Part shown: piece after piece, positions 26,842 through 34,160 of the stretch
Numbering within the stretch: position 1 is the stretch's first letter
Layout of the letters: every line of letters starts with the position of its first letter
Assembly: GCF_002160025.1 (NCBI RefSeq)
Contig: NZ_NFJU01000007.1
Span: 1-64,000 of the forward strand
Length of the DNA stretch: 64,000 nt
Source: Anaeromassilibacillus sp. An200
Lineage (GTDB): Bacteria > Bacillota > Clostridia > Oscillospirales > Acutalibacteraceae
Direction of reading: 5' to 3'
Made by a program: the position numbers and the translations under genes
Notes under the pieces: generated by a model
Database searches by the model: none
What the model was told of the DNA's origin: nothing
What the model saw: the letters and a program-made list of their open reading frames with translations, nothing else

Positions 26842-27276
26842 TTACTCCCCCTCCCCGCCGCGTGTCCGGCGGCGGTAGGCCAGGTATTCCTCCAGAATCA
26901 CAACAGCGGCCACCGCGTCGACTACTGCTTTTCTCTTTTTGCCGCGTGTATTCGTATCATTCAGATAGCTGTGCGCCGTCACAGTCGTCAGGCGCTCATC
27001 GCGCAGAGCAACGGGCAGGCCGGTCAGCGCTTCCAGCGCGGCGGCAAACTCCCGTGCGCCCTGAGCGCTCTCGCCTTCGCTGCCGTCCATGTTGCGCGGC
27101 AGACCGACCACGATCTCGCCTACGGCAAGCGCTTTCGCTTTGTCCGCCACAGCCTGCGCCAGCTTTTCCCGGTTGTACTGAGTGATCACCTCGACCGGGC
27201 TCGCGAGGATCTCTCCCTCGTCGCACACAGCAAGACCTGTGCGGGCCTTCCCCAAATCCACTGCCAATATCTTCAT
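26842..27276 (-). CDS. ruvX: Putative pre-16S rRNA nuclease / Holliday junction resolvase YqgF
   Basis: A 144-residue RNase H-fold nuclease of the YqgF/RuvX family, implicated in 16S rRNA 5-prime maturation and in recombination intermediates. Motifs: KILAVDLGKARTGLAVCD (first Asp), IVVGLPRNMDGSEG, LRDERLTT (Glu), and VDAVAAVVILEEYL (last Asp). ATG at 27276 overlaps the stop of the upstream fusion gene by 4 nt (ATGA), so translation is coupled; a GTG at 27288 is in the same frame but is part of the ribosome site. Normal length for the family. Its place in a pyrimidine operon is unusual but housekeeping genes are often carried this way. Confidence 0.93.
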   Translation of the reverse strand: MKILAVDLGKARTGLAVCDEGEILASPVEVITQYNREKLAQAVADKAKALAVGEIVVGLPRNMDGSEGESAQGAREFAAALEALTGLPVALRDERLTTVTAHSYLNDTNTRGKKRKAVVDAVAAVVILEEYLAYRRRTRGGEGE

Positions 27277-29033
27277 TTTCTCCACCAATCCTGTTTGGCC
27301 AGCGTTGAGGTTTCCGGCGTCAGGTGCGACGCATCGTTCAGCAGCACAATGCGAGCCTGGTCGTCGTCGGTAAATTCCAGCACGCTGATCCCCGTATTGT
27401 CCGACCAGGGCGTTTCATTCAGATGGTCGATTGAACCGTGCAGCAAACGGCAGATCAGGTTGCGGATGGCGCAGCCGTGCGAGACAACGCAAACCGTCTG
27501 CCCGCGATGGTCGTGCACCACTGACAGGATGCCGCGCCAGATCCGCTCGTACACCTGCCGCATTGTCTCCCCGTGCGGAGCCTCAAAATTTGCGGGATCG
27601 CGATACCAGCGCTCATTCTGTTCCGGGAAACGCACCGGCAGCTCGTCCCACCGCGTTCCGTTGTAATCGCCGCCATCGATCTCGATCAAATCCTCATACG
27701 TCTCCACCGGGAGATGATGAAAACGGTTGACCGCTTCCGCCGTCTGGCGCGCCCGGAGAAGCGGGCTGCTCACCATAGCGTCCAGCTTCGTGTTGCGCAG
27801 GCGCAGACTCAGCAGATCCAACTGCTTTTTGCCGTTTTCGCTGACTCCGCAGTCAATCCGGCCCTGGAAAATCAGCTGATCATTTCCCACAGATTCACTG
27901 TGTCGGATCAAAATCACCCTTGTCTTACGTCCAAACAAACGGCGGAACACGGCCAGAGCCTGCGTTTCATCAAAACCGCCGAAAACGTTCGCGTAATTTT
28001 TCACGCCCGTCAGCCGTTCCCGCAGGCCCAGAATCTCCTCCTCCGTCATCGAGACGCCGGAGCAATCCGCCAACGCGAGAAAGACTTCCTCAAATTTCTC
28101 TCTGGAAATACCGAGGAGACGAAGCAGCTTCTCCGCATGCTCCGCTTTGCGCTCCAACGAGAGATCCAGCAAAGACGGGGCAAACACCGCACAAGCTCTT
28201 CCATGGGGAATGTGAAACCGTTCCGTCAGCACATAACCGAGCGGATGCGGGTAAGCTGTTCCAAGGGCATTGAGCACAAAACCAGCTTGCAGCGACGCGG
28301 TATAGAGTGCTTCATGGCTCTCTTCCGTCAGCTCCTCCCCCTCATACAGAGCAAGGAGGCGTTCCCACAGGACGGGCAGGCAGCTCTCCGCGAGAGCTGC
28401 GGACATCGCGCCGCAATGTGGGGAAAGGTAGCCTTCCATCGCATGGCAGAACGCGTCAAGCCCCGTGGAAATCGTCTCCGCGCGGCTCATGGTGAAGGTA
28501 TATTTCGGATCGCCGAAGGCAAAAACGGCGTAGAGATCGTCTCCCTTGCAGGAGCGCTTGCGGCCCGTGCGATCCGTCAGCACGGAAACGGCGCTCACCT
28601 CGCTGCCCGTCCCGCTCGTCGTGCCGACCAGAACAATCGGCAGCGCGCGGTTTCGGGGCGTGCTGGTGTAAAGGGCCTCCCCCTCCATGCCGGGATTCGC
28701 GGCCAGCACAGCCACAGCTTTGGCCGCGTCCATTGGCGAGCCGCCGCCGATCCCCACCACAAATTCCGCGCCAAACTCCGCGCACATCCGCGCGGCTTGC
28801 TCGCAGTCGCTCAAAAGCGGGTTTTCCCCGATCCCGTCAAACACGCGCCACGCAATCCCCACGGCATCCAGGGCGGCAGTGACATCCGCCTGCGCCCCGC
28901 TCTTCACCGCGGAGGAACGCCCCGTCACAAGCAGACAGCGCTTTCCCAGCGGCGCAAACCGCTGGGCGTTCCGACAGACAGCATCCCGCCCGCCAAGCAG
29001 GCGGACGGGAAGATAAAACTGATCCTCCAACAA
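27273..29033 (-). CDS. Fusion: iron-containing alcohol dehydrogenase + histidine phosphatase
   Basis: One open frame of 586 residues with two enzymes. Residues about 1-370 are an iron-dependent alcohol dehydrogenase: GIGGGSPMDAAKAVAV for NAD, GTTSGTGSE, and metal ligands in DAFCHAMEGY, HPLGYVLTERFHIPHG. Residues about 371-586 are a phosphoglycerate-mutase-like phosphatase: LIRHSESVGN (active His), SPLLRARQTAE, EIDGGDYNG, and VVSHGCAIRNL (second His). There is no linker: GRK is followed by TRVILIRHS. A TAA in the neighbouring frame (27927-27925) and an in-frame GTG (27917) mark the seam, so a fusion by small indel, or internal initiation of the phosphatase, is possible. Start: TTG 29033 (or 29039) behind GGAGG. 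Substrates unknown. Confidence 0.85.
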   Translation of the reverse strand: MLEDQFYLPVRLLGGRDAVCRNAQRFAPLGKRCLLVTGRSSAVKSGAQADVTAALDAVGIAWRVFDGIGENPLLSDCEQAARMCAEFGAEFVVGIGGGSPMDAAKAVAVLAANPGMEGEALYTSTPRNRALPIVLVGTTSGTGSEVSAVSVLTDRTGRKRSCKGDDLYAVFAFGDPKYTFTMSRAETISTGLDAFCHAMEGYLSPHCGAMSAALAESCLPVLWERLLALYEGEELTEESHEALYTASLQAGFVLNALGTAYPHPLGYVLTERFHIPHGRACAVFAPSLLDLSLERKAEHAEKLLRLLGISREKFEEVFLALADCSGVSMTEEEILGLRERLTGVKNYANVFGGFDETQALAVFRRLFGRKTRVILIRHSESVGNDQLIFQGRIDCGVSENGKKQLDLLSLRLRNTKLDAMVSSPLLRARQTAEAVNRFHHLPVETYEDLIEIDGGDYNGTRWDELPVRFPEQNERWYRDPANFEAPHGETMRQVYERIWRGILSVVHDHRGQTVCVVSHGCAIRNLICRLLHGSIDHLNETPWSDNTGISVLEFTDDDQARIVLLNDASHLTPETSTLAKQDWWRK

Positions 29034-29058
29034 GATCAAAAGCCTCCTTTTCCCGCGC

Positions 29059-29970
29059 TTACCACGGGCGGATCCCGCCGGTCAGCTCTGTGACGGAAGC
29101 AAGCTTCTCCTCGTCCAGATACCGGTTCAACCCCTCCAAAATCTTGACGGGAGCATACGGATCCGTAAACAGAACCGTGCCGATTTGCAGCGCCGAAGCA
29201 CCCGCAAGCAGCATTTCCACCGCGTCCTGCCAGGTGGCGATGCCGCCCAGACCCACAACCGGAATCTTCACCCGCTGGGACGCCTGCCAGACCATGCGCA
29301 CCGCGACGGGAAACACGGCCGGGCCGCTCAGGCCGCCGGTGTTGTTGCGGATGATGGGGCGGCGCGTGCGGATGTCAATGCGCATTCCTGTCAGCGTATT
29401 GATGAGGGAAATCGCGTCGGCTCCGGCCGCTTCCGCCGCCGCCGCAATCTCCCCGATATCCGACACGTTCGGGGAAAGCTTGACCATCAGCGGCTTTGTG
29501 CAATGCTTGCGGACCGCCGCCGTGATGGCTCCCACGCCCTCGCAGGAGGTGCCGAACTGCACGCCGCCCTGCTTGACGTTCGGGCAGGAAATATTCATCT
29601 CAATCATATCCACGTCGGAGTCGGAAAGCTTCTCCGCCATGGCACAGTAATCCTCCGGCGTATTGCCCGCGATGTTCGCGATCACCGCCGTGCCCTGCTG
29701 CCGCAGCCACGGAAGATCCTCCCGGATGAAATGATCCACGCCGGGGTTTTGCAGGCCGACGGCGTTGAGCATGCCCGAAGGGGTCTCCGCGATACGCGGG
29801 GGCGGGTTGCCGGGACGCTCCTGCAAGGTAATCCCCTTGCAGGAAATGCCGCCCAGCGTGGACAGCGGGTAAAATTCCGCGTACTCGCGCCCGAAACCGA
29901 ACGTGCCGGAGGCCGCGATCAGGGGATTGGCCAGCTCCACGCCGGCAATGTTGACTTTTAAATCCGCCAT
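29059..29970 (-). CDS. pyrD: Dihydroorotate dehydrogenase, catalytic subunit (class 1B)
   Basis: A 303-residue FMN enzyme that oxidises dihydroorotate to orotate, the fourth step of UMP synthesis, passing electrons through PyrK to NAD. Motifs: NPLIAASGTFGFGREY, NAVGLQNPG, the catalytic-base Cys in MNISCPNVKQGG, and the phosphate-binding segment VVGLGGIATWQDAVE. It is preceded 14 bp upstream by pyrK, its obligate partner, so the enzyme is the NAD-linked 1B heterotetramer. Ribosome site GAGAGGAGG lies before ATG at 29970. Confidence 0.97.
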   Translation of the reverse strand: MADLKVNIAGVELANPLIAASGTFGFGREYAEFYPLSTLGGISCKGITLQERPGNPPPRIAETPSGMLNAVGLQNPGVDHFIREDLPWLRQQGTAVIANIAGNTPEDYCAMAEKLSDSDVDMIEMNISCPNVKQGGVQFGTSCEGVGAITAAVRKHCTKPLMVKLSPNVSDIGEIAAAAEAAGADAISLINTLTGMRIDIRTRRPIIRNNTGGLSGPAVFPVAVRMVWQASQRVKIPVVGLGGIATWQDAVEMLLAGASALQIGTVLFTDPYAPVKILEGLNRYLDEEKLASVTELTGGIRPW

Positions 29971-29984
29971 TTTCGCTCCTCCTC

Positions 29985-30743
29985 TCAGTCAAACGCGACC
30001 AGACGCGCGTCAAACACGGGGCCATCCTTGCACACATGGCCGTGCCGCCAGCCGCCGTCCTCTGTTTTCAGCTTACAGGCGCAGCCAAGGCACGCGCCTA
30101 TCCCGCAGGCCATGCGCTGTTCCAGAGAAATCTGGCACTCAATGCCGCGCTTTTCGGCCTCCGCCGTCAGCGCGCGCAGCATCGGGGTGGGGCCGCAGGC
30201 AAAGATCGCTTCGCAATCCTCCGGCAGACACTCCGTCACCAGGCCGTGATGGCCCGCGGAACCGTCGTCCGTTGCAAGAATGACCTGGTTGCCGTTCTTT
30301 TCGAAATCCTCCTGGAGAATCACCGCGTCCTTGTTCCGGAAGCCTGTCACCACCGTGGCGTTTTGCCCGAAAGGCTTTGCCGCCGCGACAAGCGGGGGAA
30401 CGCCAATGCCGCCGCCGACAAAGCAGACCTTGCGGGTGGTATCCCCGAGAGCAAAGCCATGGCCGAGCGGAGCGAGGATATCCCAGCTGTCGCCTTCCTT
30501 CGTCTGCGCGAGAATGGCCGTACCCTCCCCGCGAATCTGGAATACAAAGCGCAGCCGATCCTCCTCGATCGCACAGATCGAAATCGGGCGGCGCAGCGTC
30601 TTGCCCGGAACAAAAATCTGCGCAAACTGACCCGGCACGGCGGCGCGGGCCAGCTCCCCGGCCTCCACCCACGCGCTGAACACATCGGCGGTCAGCTGCT
30701 CAAAGCGAACCACACGGCATTGCCGTACATCGTATTGCTTCAT
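29985..30743 (-). CDS. pyrK: Dihydroorotate dehydrogenase electron transfer subunit
   Basis: A 252-residue FAD and 2Fe-2S protein. The FAD domain has PGQFAQIFVPG and LRRPISICAIE. The NAD domain has VCFVGGGIGVPPLVAA and FACGPTPMLRAL. The C-terminal cluster ligands are in RMACGIGACLGCACK and HVCKDGPVF, four Cys in all. It transfers electrons from PyrD to NAD. ATG at 30743 follows GTGAGGTG; a GTG at 30755 in the same frame would overlap the end of pyrF and is less likely. Order F-K-D is conserved in clostridial pyr operons. Confidence 0.96.
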   Translation of the reverse strand: MKQYDVRQCRVVRFEQLTADVFSAWVEAGELARAAVPGQFAQIFVPGKTLRRPISICAIEEDRLRFVFQIRGEGTAILAQTKEGDSWDILAPLGHGFALGDTTRKVCFVGGGIGVPPLVAAAKPFGQNATVVTGFRNKDAVILQEDFEKNGNQVILATDDGSAGHHGLVTECLPEDCEAIFACGPTPMLRALTAEAEKRGIECQISLEQRMACGIGACLGCACKLKTEDGGWRHGHVCKDGPVFDARLVAFD

Positions 30744-30751
30744 GCGGCACC

Positions 30752-31690
30752 TCACTCCGGCAGGCGGATTTCGCCCACCTCGCTCATGATATCGTCACGC
30801 ATCCGCACAGCCTCCGCGGCAGCAGCCTTCGCGTAATCCTCGGGCGCGGCGTCCGTCTTTTTCCAGGCGCAGAGGATGGAACGCGAAGCATTCACGATCG
30901 CGCCCAGGCCGTTTTTATCAAAGCCGGGTGCCACGTCCTTCGCGCCGCCGCCCTGCGCGCCATAGCCCGGCACAAGGAAGAAGGTGGAGGGCATGGCCGC
31001 GCGCAGCTCACCGAGCTGGGCCGGATATGTCGCGCCGACAACGGCTCCCACGCCGGAATAACCGTACTTTCCGGGAAGAGAGGTTCCCCATTTTTCACAG
31101 AAGGCTCCCATAGCGCGATAGACCGTTTCGCCGCTTTCCAGCTTTTGATCCTGAAGCTCTCCGGAGGAGGGGTTTGACGTCTTGACGAGAACGAAAATTC
31201 CCTTGTCCTGCGCGGCGCAAACCTTCAAAAGCGGATCAATACCATCGGTGCCCAGGTACCCATTGACCGTCAGGCTGTCGGCTCCGAACGCTTCCACCAG
31301 CTTATCCTCCACAGCCGTCAGGCCAAGATGAGCGGTCGCGTAAGCCTCCATGGTCGCGCCGATGTCGTTGCGCTTGCCGTCCAGAATGACATACATGCCC
31401 TTTTCCTGCGCATAGCGGATGGTTTCGTGCAGCGTGCGCACACCCTGCCAGCCATACATTTCATAGTAGGCCGCCTGGGGCTTGACCGCCGGGACAATCC
31501 CGCACAGCGCGTCAATCAGACCTTTGTTGTATGCGAGAATCGCGGCCGCCGCGCCCTCTAGCGTCTGGCCGTGCGCCGCATAGGCTTCCTCCTTGAGATA
31601 GGCCGGGATATAATCCAGCTTGGGATCCAGCCCTGCCACCGTCGGGTTTTGCAGCGCGGCAATCTTTTCGATCATCTTGTTCAGAGACAT
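30752..31690 (-). CDS. pyrF: Orotidine 5-phosphate decarboxylase (type 2)
   Basis: A 312-residue enzyme for the last step, OMP to UMP. Its size and the phrases AGLDPKLDYIPAY, VKPQAAYYE and VILDGKRNDIGATM (catalytic Lys and Asp) mark the longer type-2 class common in actinobacteria and many Firmicutes. The C-terminal phosphate site reads VPGYGAQGGG. ATG at 31690 follows GGAGGG. The stop is 8 bp before pyrK. About 80 bp separates it from pyrC with no terminator. Confidence 0.96.
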   Translation of the reverse strand: MSLNKMIEKIAALQNPTVAGLDPKLDYIPAYLKEEAYAAHGQTLEGAAAAILAYNKGLIDALCGIVPAVKPQAAYYEMYGWQGVRTLHETIRYAQEKGMYVILDGKRNDIGATMEAYATAHLGLTAVEDKLVEAFGADSLTVNGYLGTDGIDPLLKVCAAQDKGIFVLVKTSNPSSGELQDQKLESGETVYRAMGAFCEKWGTSLPGKYGYSGVGAVVGATYPAQLGELRAAMPSTFFLVPGYGAQGGGAKDVAPGFDKNGLGAIVNASRSILCAWKKTDAAPEDYAKAAAAEAVRMRDDIMSEVGEIRLPE

Positions 31691-31770
31691 CTGTGATACC
31701 CTCCATCCTGTTTTCTTGCCATATGGTTCTATCTTGGATCCCCGTCGGGGAAATTCCATTTTCCGGTGCT

Positions 31771-33057
31771 TTACACACCCTCACGCCAAACAAAGCGGCC
31801 GCCGCAGATGGTAGCTTTCACGCGGCCTGTCAGCTCCCTGCCCTTGAACACCGCGTTGCGGCTCTTTCCGTGCAGAGAATCCGGGTCGACCGTCCAGACT
31901 TCATCCGGGTCAAACACCACCACATCGGCGGGCGCGCCCTCCGCAAGCGTTCCCGCGTGCAGGCCAAGCAGGCGCGCGGGGGATGTGCTCATCAAACGGA
32001 TCAGCTCCGTCATCGTCAGCAAACCGGGCTTGACCAGGAAGGTAATTCCCGCCGCCAGCGAGGTTTCCATCCCGATACTGCCGTTCGGCGCTTTCGCAAA
32101 ATCCGCCTTCTCCTGCGGCGTGTGCGGCGCATGGTCCGTCGCAATGGCTTGCAGCGTCCCGTCGCGCAGCGCCTCAATCACCGTCAGGCGATCCTCCTCT
32201 GTGCGCAGCGGCGGACTCATGCGCTTGTCCGCGTCACGATCCCGCAGCTCCTCGTCCGTCAGGGCAAAATAATGCGGAGCCGTCTCACCTGTCACCTGCA
32301 CGCCGCGCCGGCGGGCATCGCGGATCAGTGCCACACTCGTCTTTGTGCTGACATGACAGATGTGCACGGGCACACCGTAAGCAGCGGCCAGAGCGATTTC
32401 ACGCGCCGTACCGCAGTCCTCAGCCGCCGCCGGAACGCCCGGCACACCCAGCGCCCGGCTCACCGCGCCCTCGTTCATCAGACCGCCAGCCGAGAGATAC
32501 AAATCCTCACAGTGCGACACCACAGGAACACCCAGCTCCGCCGCGGCCCGCATCGCCTGCGCCATCTTGCGGGAATCCACCACGGGACGGCCGTCATTGC
32601 TGAACGCGCAGGCGCCCGCCTCGCGCAGAGCCTGGAAATCGCACAGCTCCGCCGCGTCTCCCAGTCCCTTTGTGATGGCCGCCGCCACATATACGTGCGC
32701 GTCGGCATTCGCCGCCTTGTCCAGAATATACCGGACAGTTTCCGGCGTATCCACGGCAGGCTTTGTGTTCGGCATACAGAGCAGGCTGGTCACACCTCCC
32801 GCCGCCGCCGCACGGCATCCGGAGAGAATGTCCTCTTTATCCGGAAAACCCGGATCGCGCAGGTGCACATGCATATCCACCAGGCCGGGGGCGGCATGCA
32901 GGCGTCCTTCGCCATCAATGATCTCCGCATCCTTCGCGTCAATCCTCTGGCCGACGGCGCGAATCGCCCCATCCTCCACCAGGATATCCGCCACAGCTCC
33001 GTCCCGGCGCGAGGCGGGATCGGTCACTTTCATATTCTTCAGCAAAATTCTGCTCAC
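31771..33057 (-). CDS. pyrC: Dihydroorotase
   Basis: A 428-residue amidohydrolase that closes carbamoyl aspartate to dihydroorotate. The metal motif DMHVHLRDPG is complete, as is the late ATDHAPH with its catalytic Asp. Cluster residues GVTSLLCMPNTKP, VVSHCED and ICHVSTK are in order. This is the class I form typical of Gram-positives. GTG at 33057 is chosen because GAAGGG lies about 10 nt upstream; an in-frame TTG further up would include this site. It is the first gene of the operon, behind a good promoter at 33129-33157. pyrB and carAB are not in the window, nor is a PyrR-type attenuator visible in the short leader. Confidence 0.95.
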   Translation of the reverse strand: MSRILLKNMKVTDPASRRDGAVADILVEDGAIRAVGQRIDAKDAEIIDGEGRLHAAPGLVDMHVHLRDPGFPDKEDILSGCRAAAAGGVTSLLCMPNTKPAVDTPETVRYILDKAANADAHVYVAAAITKGLGDAAELCDFQALREAGACAFSNDGRPVVDSRKMAQAMRAAAELGVPVVSHCEDLYLSAGGLMNEGAVSRALGVPGVPAAAEDCGTAREIALAAAYGVPVHICHVSTKTSVALIRDARRRGVQVTGETAPHYFALTDEELRDRDADKRMSPPLRTEEDRLTVIEALRDGTLQAIATDHAPHTPQEKADFAKAPNGSIGMETSLAAGITFLVKPGLLTMTELIRLMSTSPARLLGLHAGTLAEGAPADVVVFDPDEVWTVDPDSLHGKSRNAVFKGRELTGRVKATICGGRFVWREGV

Positions 33058-33128
33058 TCTTTCACAACCCTTCCGTGACAATTCGACGCGCGCCGGAGAA
33101 CCTGTCCTTTGCGCCGCCGCCTTGTTTT

Positions 33129-33157
33129 ATTATACAATAGGGAAGCCGCTGTGACAA
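33129..33157 (-). promoter_or_regulatory. Promoter of the pyrC-pyrF-pyrK-pyrD operon
   Basis: Minus strand TTGTCA (33157-33152) and TATAAT (33134-33129), 17-bp spacer. A leader of about 65 nt follows, rich in GCGGCG, without an evident attenuator. Confidence 0.8.
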
Positions 33158-33195
33158 GGCTTGCCATGCGGGACGGCGGGGAAAACACTCTTGAT

Positions 33196-33963
33196 TTATA
33201 CCCACCCCAGCAAAAGCTGTTCCGTGATCGCCAGCGTTTCACGTGCCACACACGCGGGGAGAAGATAAAACGGTGTGCGTCCCGGTACTGCATACGACGC
33301 AATCCCCTCACGCTGCGCCAGAAGCCAGGCGCGGAATTCATGGTATTCGTCCGTGACAATCAGCATCGGCTCAGGCAAATCATTTTCCTCCATCACTGCT
33401 TTGCTGAACGCGATATTCTCCTCTGTATCCGAGGATTCCGCTTCCAGATAAATCCGGGAGGGCTCTACCCCTTTTGCAATCAAACCATCGCGGATCGCGG
33501 CGGCTTCGGAAATGTCCTCGCCCGTTCCCTGCCCGCCGGAAGCCACCACAGACAGAGACGGATGCTCCAGAAGATACTCAGCCGCACGGTCTATCCGAGC
33601 CTGCAAATCCGCGCTCGGCACGGTGCCGTTGACCTTGCTTCCCAGCACCACCACCGTTCCCGACGGATCCTCCGGCGGCGCGCGCAGCGCCCCCACCGTC
33701 ATGCAGGCAAAAAGGGAAAAAGTATACACTACAGACAGGATAAAAACAGATAATATTACTTTTGGTATCCACTTTTTCTGTTTCTTTGCTGTCCAGGCCG
33801 CTAACCGGGGCCAAACATGTGCCCCAACCGCCAGAACGGCTCCCGCTGCAAGTCCCACCCATGTTCCAAGGCTCCACACACCGGCAAAGACAGCCGGCAG
33901 CAGGAACAGCGCACACAGCACCAGTCCGGTAAAAAAAAGAACACTTCTCATATGGTTTCTCAC
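33196..33963 (-). CDS. YdcF/ElyC-SanA family (DUF218) membrane protein
   Basis: A 255-residue protein with three N-terminal membrane helices and an exterior DUF218 domain. Domain motifs: VVVLGSKVNGTVPSADLQAR, VVASGGQGTGEDISEA, then YLEAESSDTEENIAFSK and LIVTDEYHEFRAW. Relatives such as SanA and ElyC affect envelope integrity, peptidoglycan or lipid carrier use, but the reaction is not settled. GTG at 33963 has GGGGGAG 4 nt upstream; the ATG at 33951 is possible but its SD is far. A TGG-extended -10 (34015-34020) gives it its own promoter. It is the last gene read leftward before the pyr promoter. Confidence 0.88.
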   Translation of the reverse strand: MRNHMRSVLFFTGLVLCALFLLPAVFAGVWSLGTWVGLAAGAVLAVGAHVWPRLAAWTAKKQKKWIPKVILSVFILSVVYTFSLFACMTVGALRAPPEDPSGTVVVLGSKVNGTVPSADLQARIDRAAEYLLEHPSLSVVASGGQGTGEDISEAAAIRDGLIAKGVEPSRIYLEAESSDTEENIAFSKAVMEENDLPEPMLIVTDEYHEFRAWLLAQREGIASYAVPGRTPFYLLPACVARETLAITEQLLLGWV

Positions 33964-34014
33964 AACACTCCCCCTTTCCGTCCAGCGCACCTGCGCGGAA
34001 ATGATGTTTTGCAC

Positions 34015-34020
34015 AGTATA
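34015..34020 (-). promoter_or_regulatory. Extended -10 box upstream of the YdcF gene
   Basis: Minus strand reads TGG followed by TATACT. No good -35 at 16-18 bp, so this would depend on the extended -10. Confidence 0.4.
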
Positions 34021-34052
34021 CCAAAAGATCCTGAACAGGGTGTGAATTCTAC

Positions 34053-34096
34053 AAAAAATATGGTCCGGCACGCTCTCAGAGCGATGCCGGACCGGA
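34053..34096 (-). terminator. Terminator of the hydrogenase operon
   Basis: A 9-bp GC-rich stem GGTCCGGCA/TGCCGGACC, with an inner GCTC/GAGC stem, followed on the minus strand by ATATTTTTTG. It lies about 65 nt after the hydA stop; a second weaker hairpin (about 34108-34150) adjoins the stop itself. Confidence 0.8.
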
Positions 34097-34160
34097 GGGG
34101 AACATTCAAAAGATCGGAGGTTTGCGTGGGAAAATCCGCAAGACCTCCCGGCGTAATCAA

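Noticed and set aside
25870-27666. Plus-strand open frame of 598 codons opposite the aldo/keto reductase, ruvX and phosphatase
   Set aside because: Covers three real genes on the other strand; no ribosome site, no domain.
33058-33128. PyrR attenuator or riboswitch before pyrC
   Set aside because: The leader is only about 65 nt and shows no terminator hairpin or PyrR-type loop.
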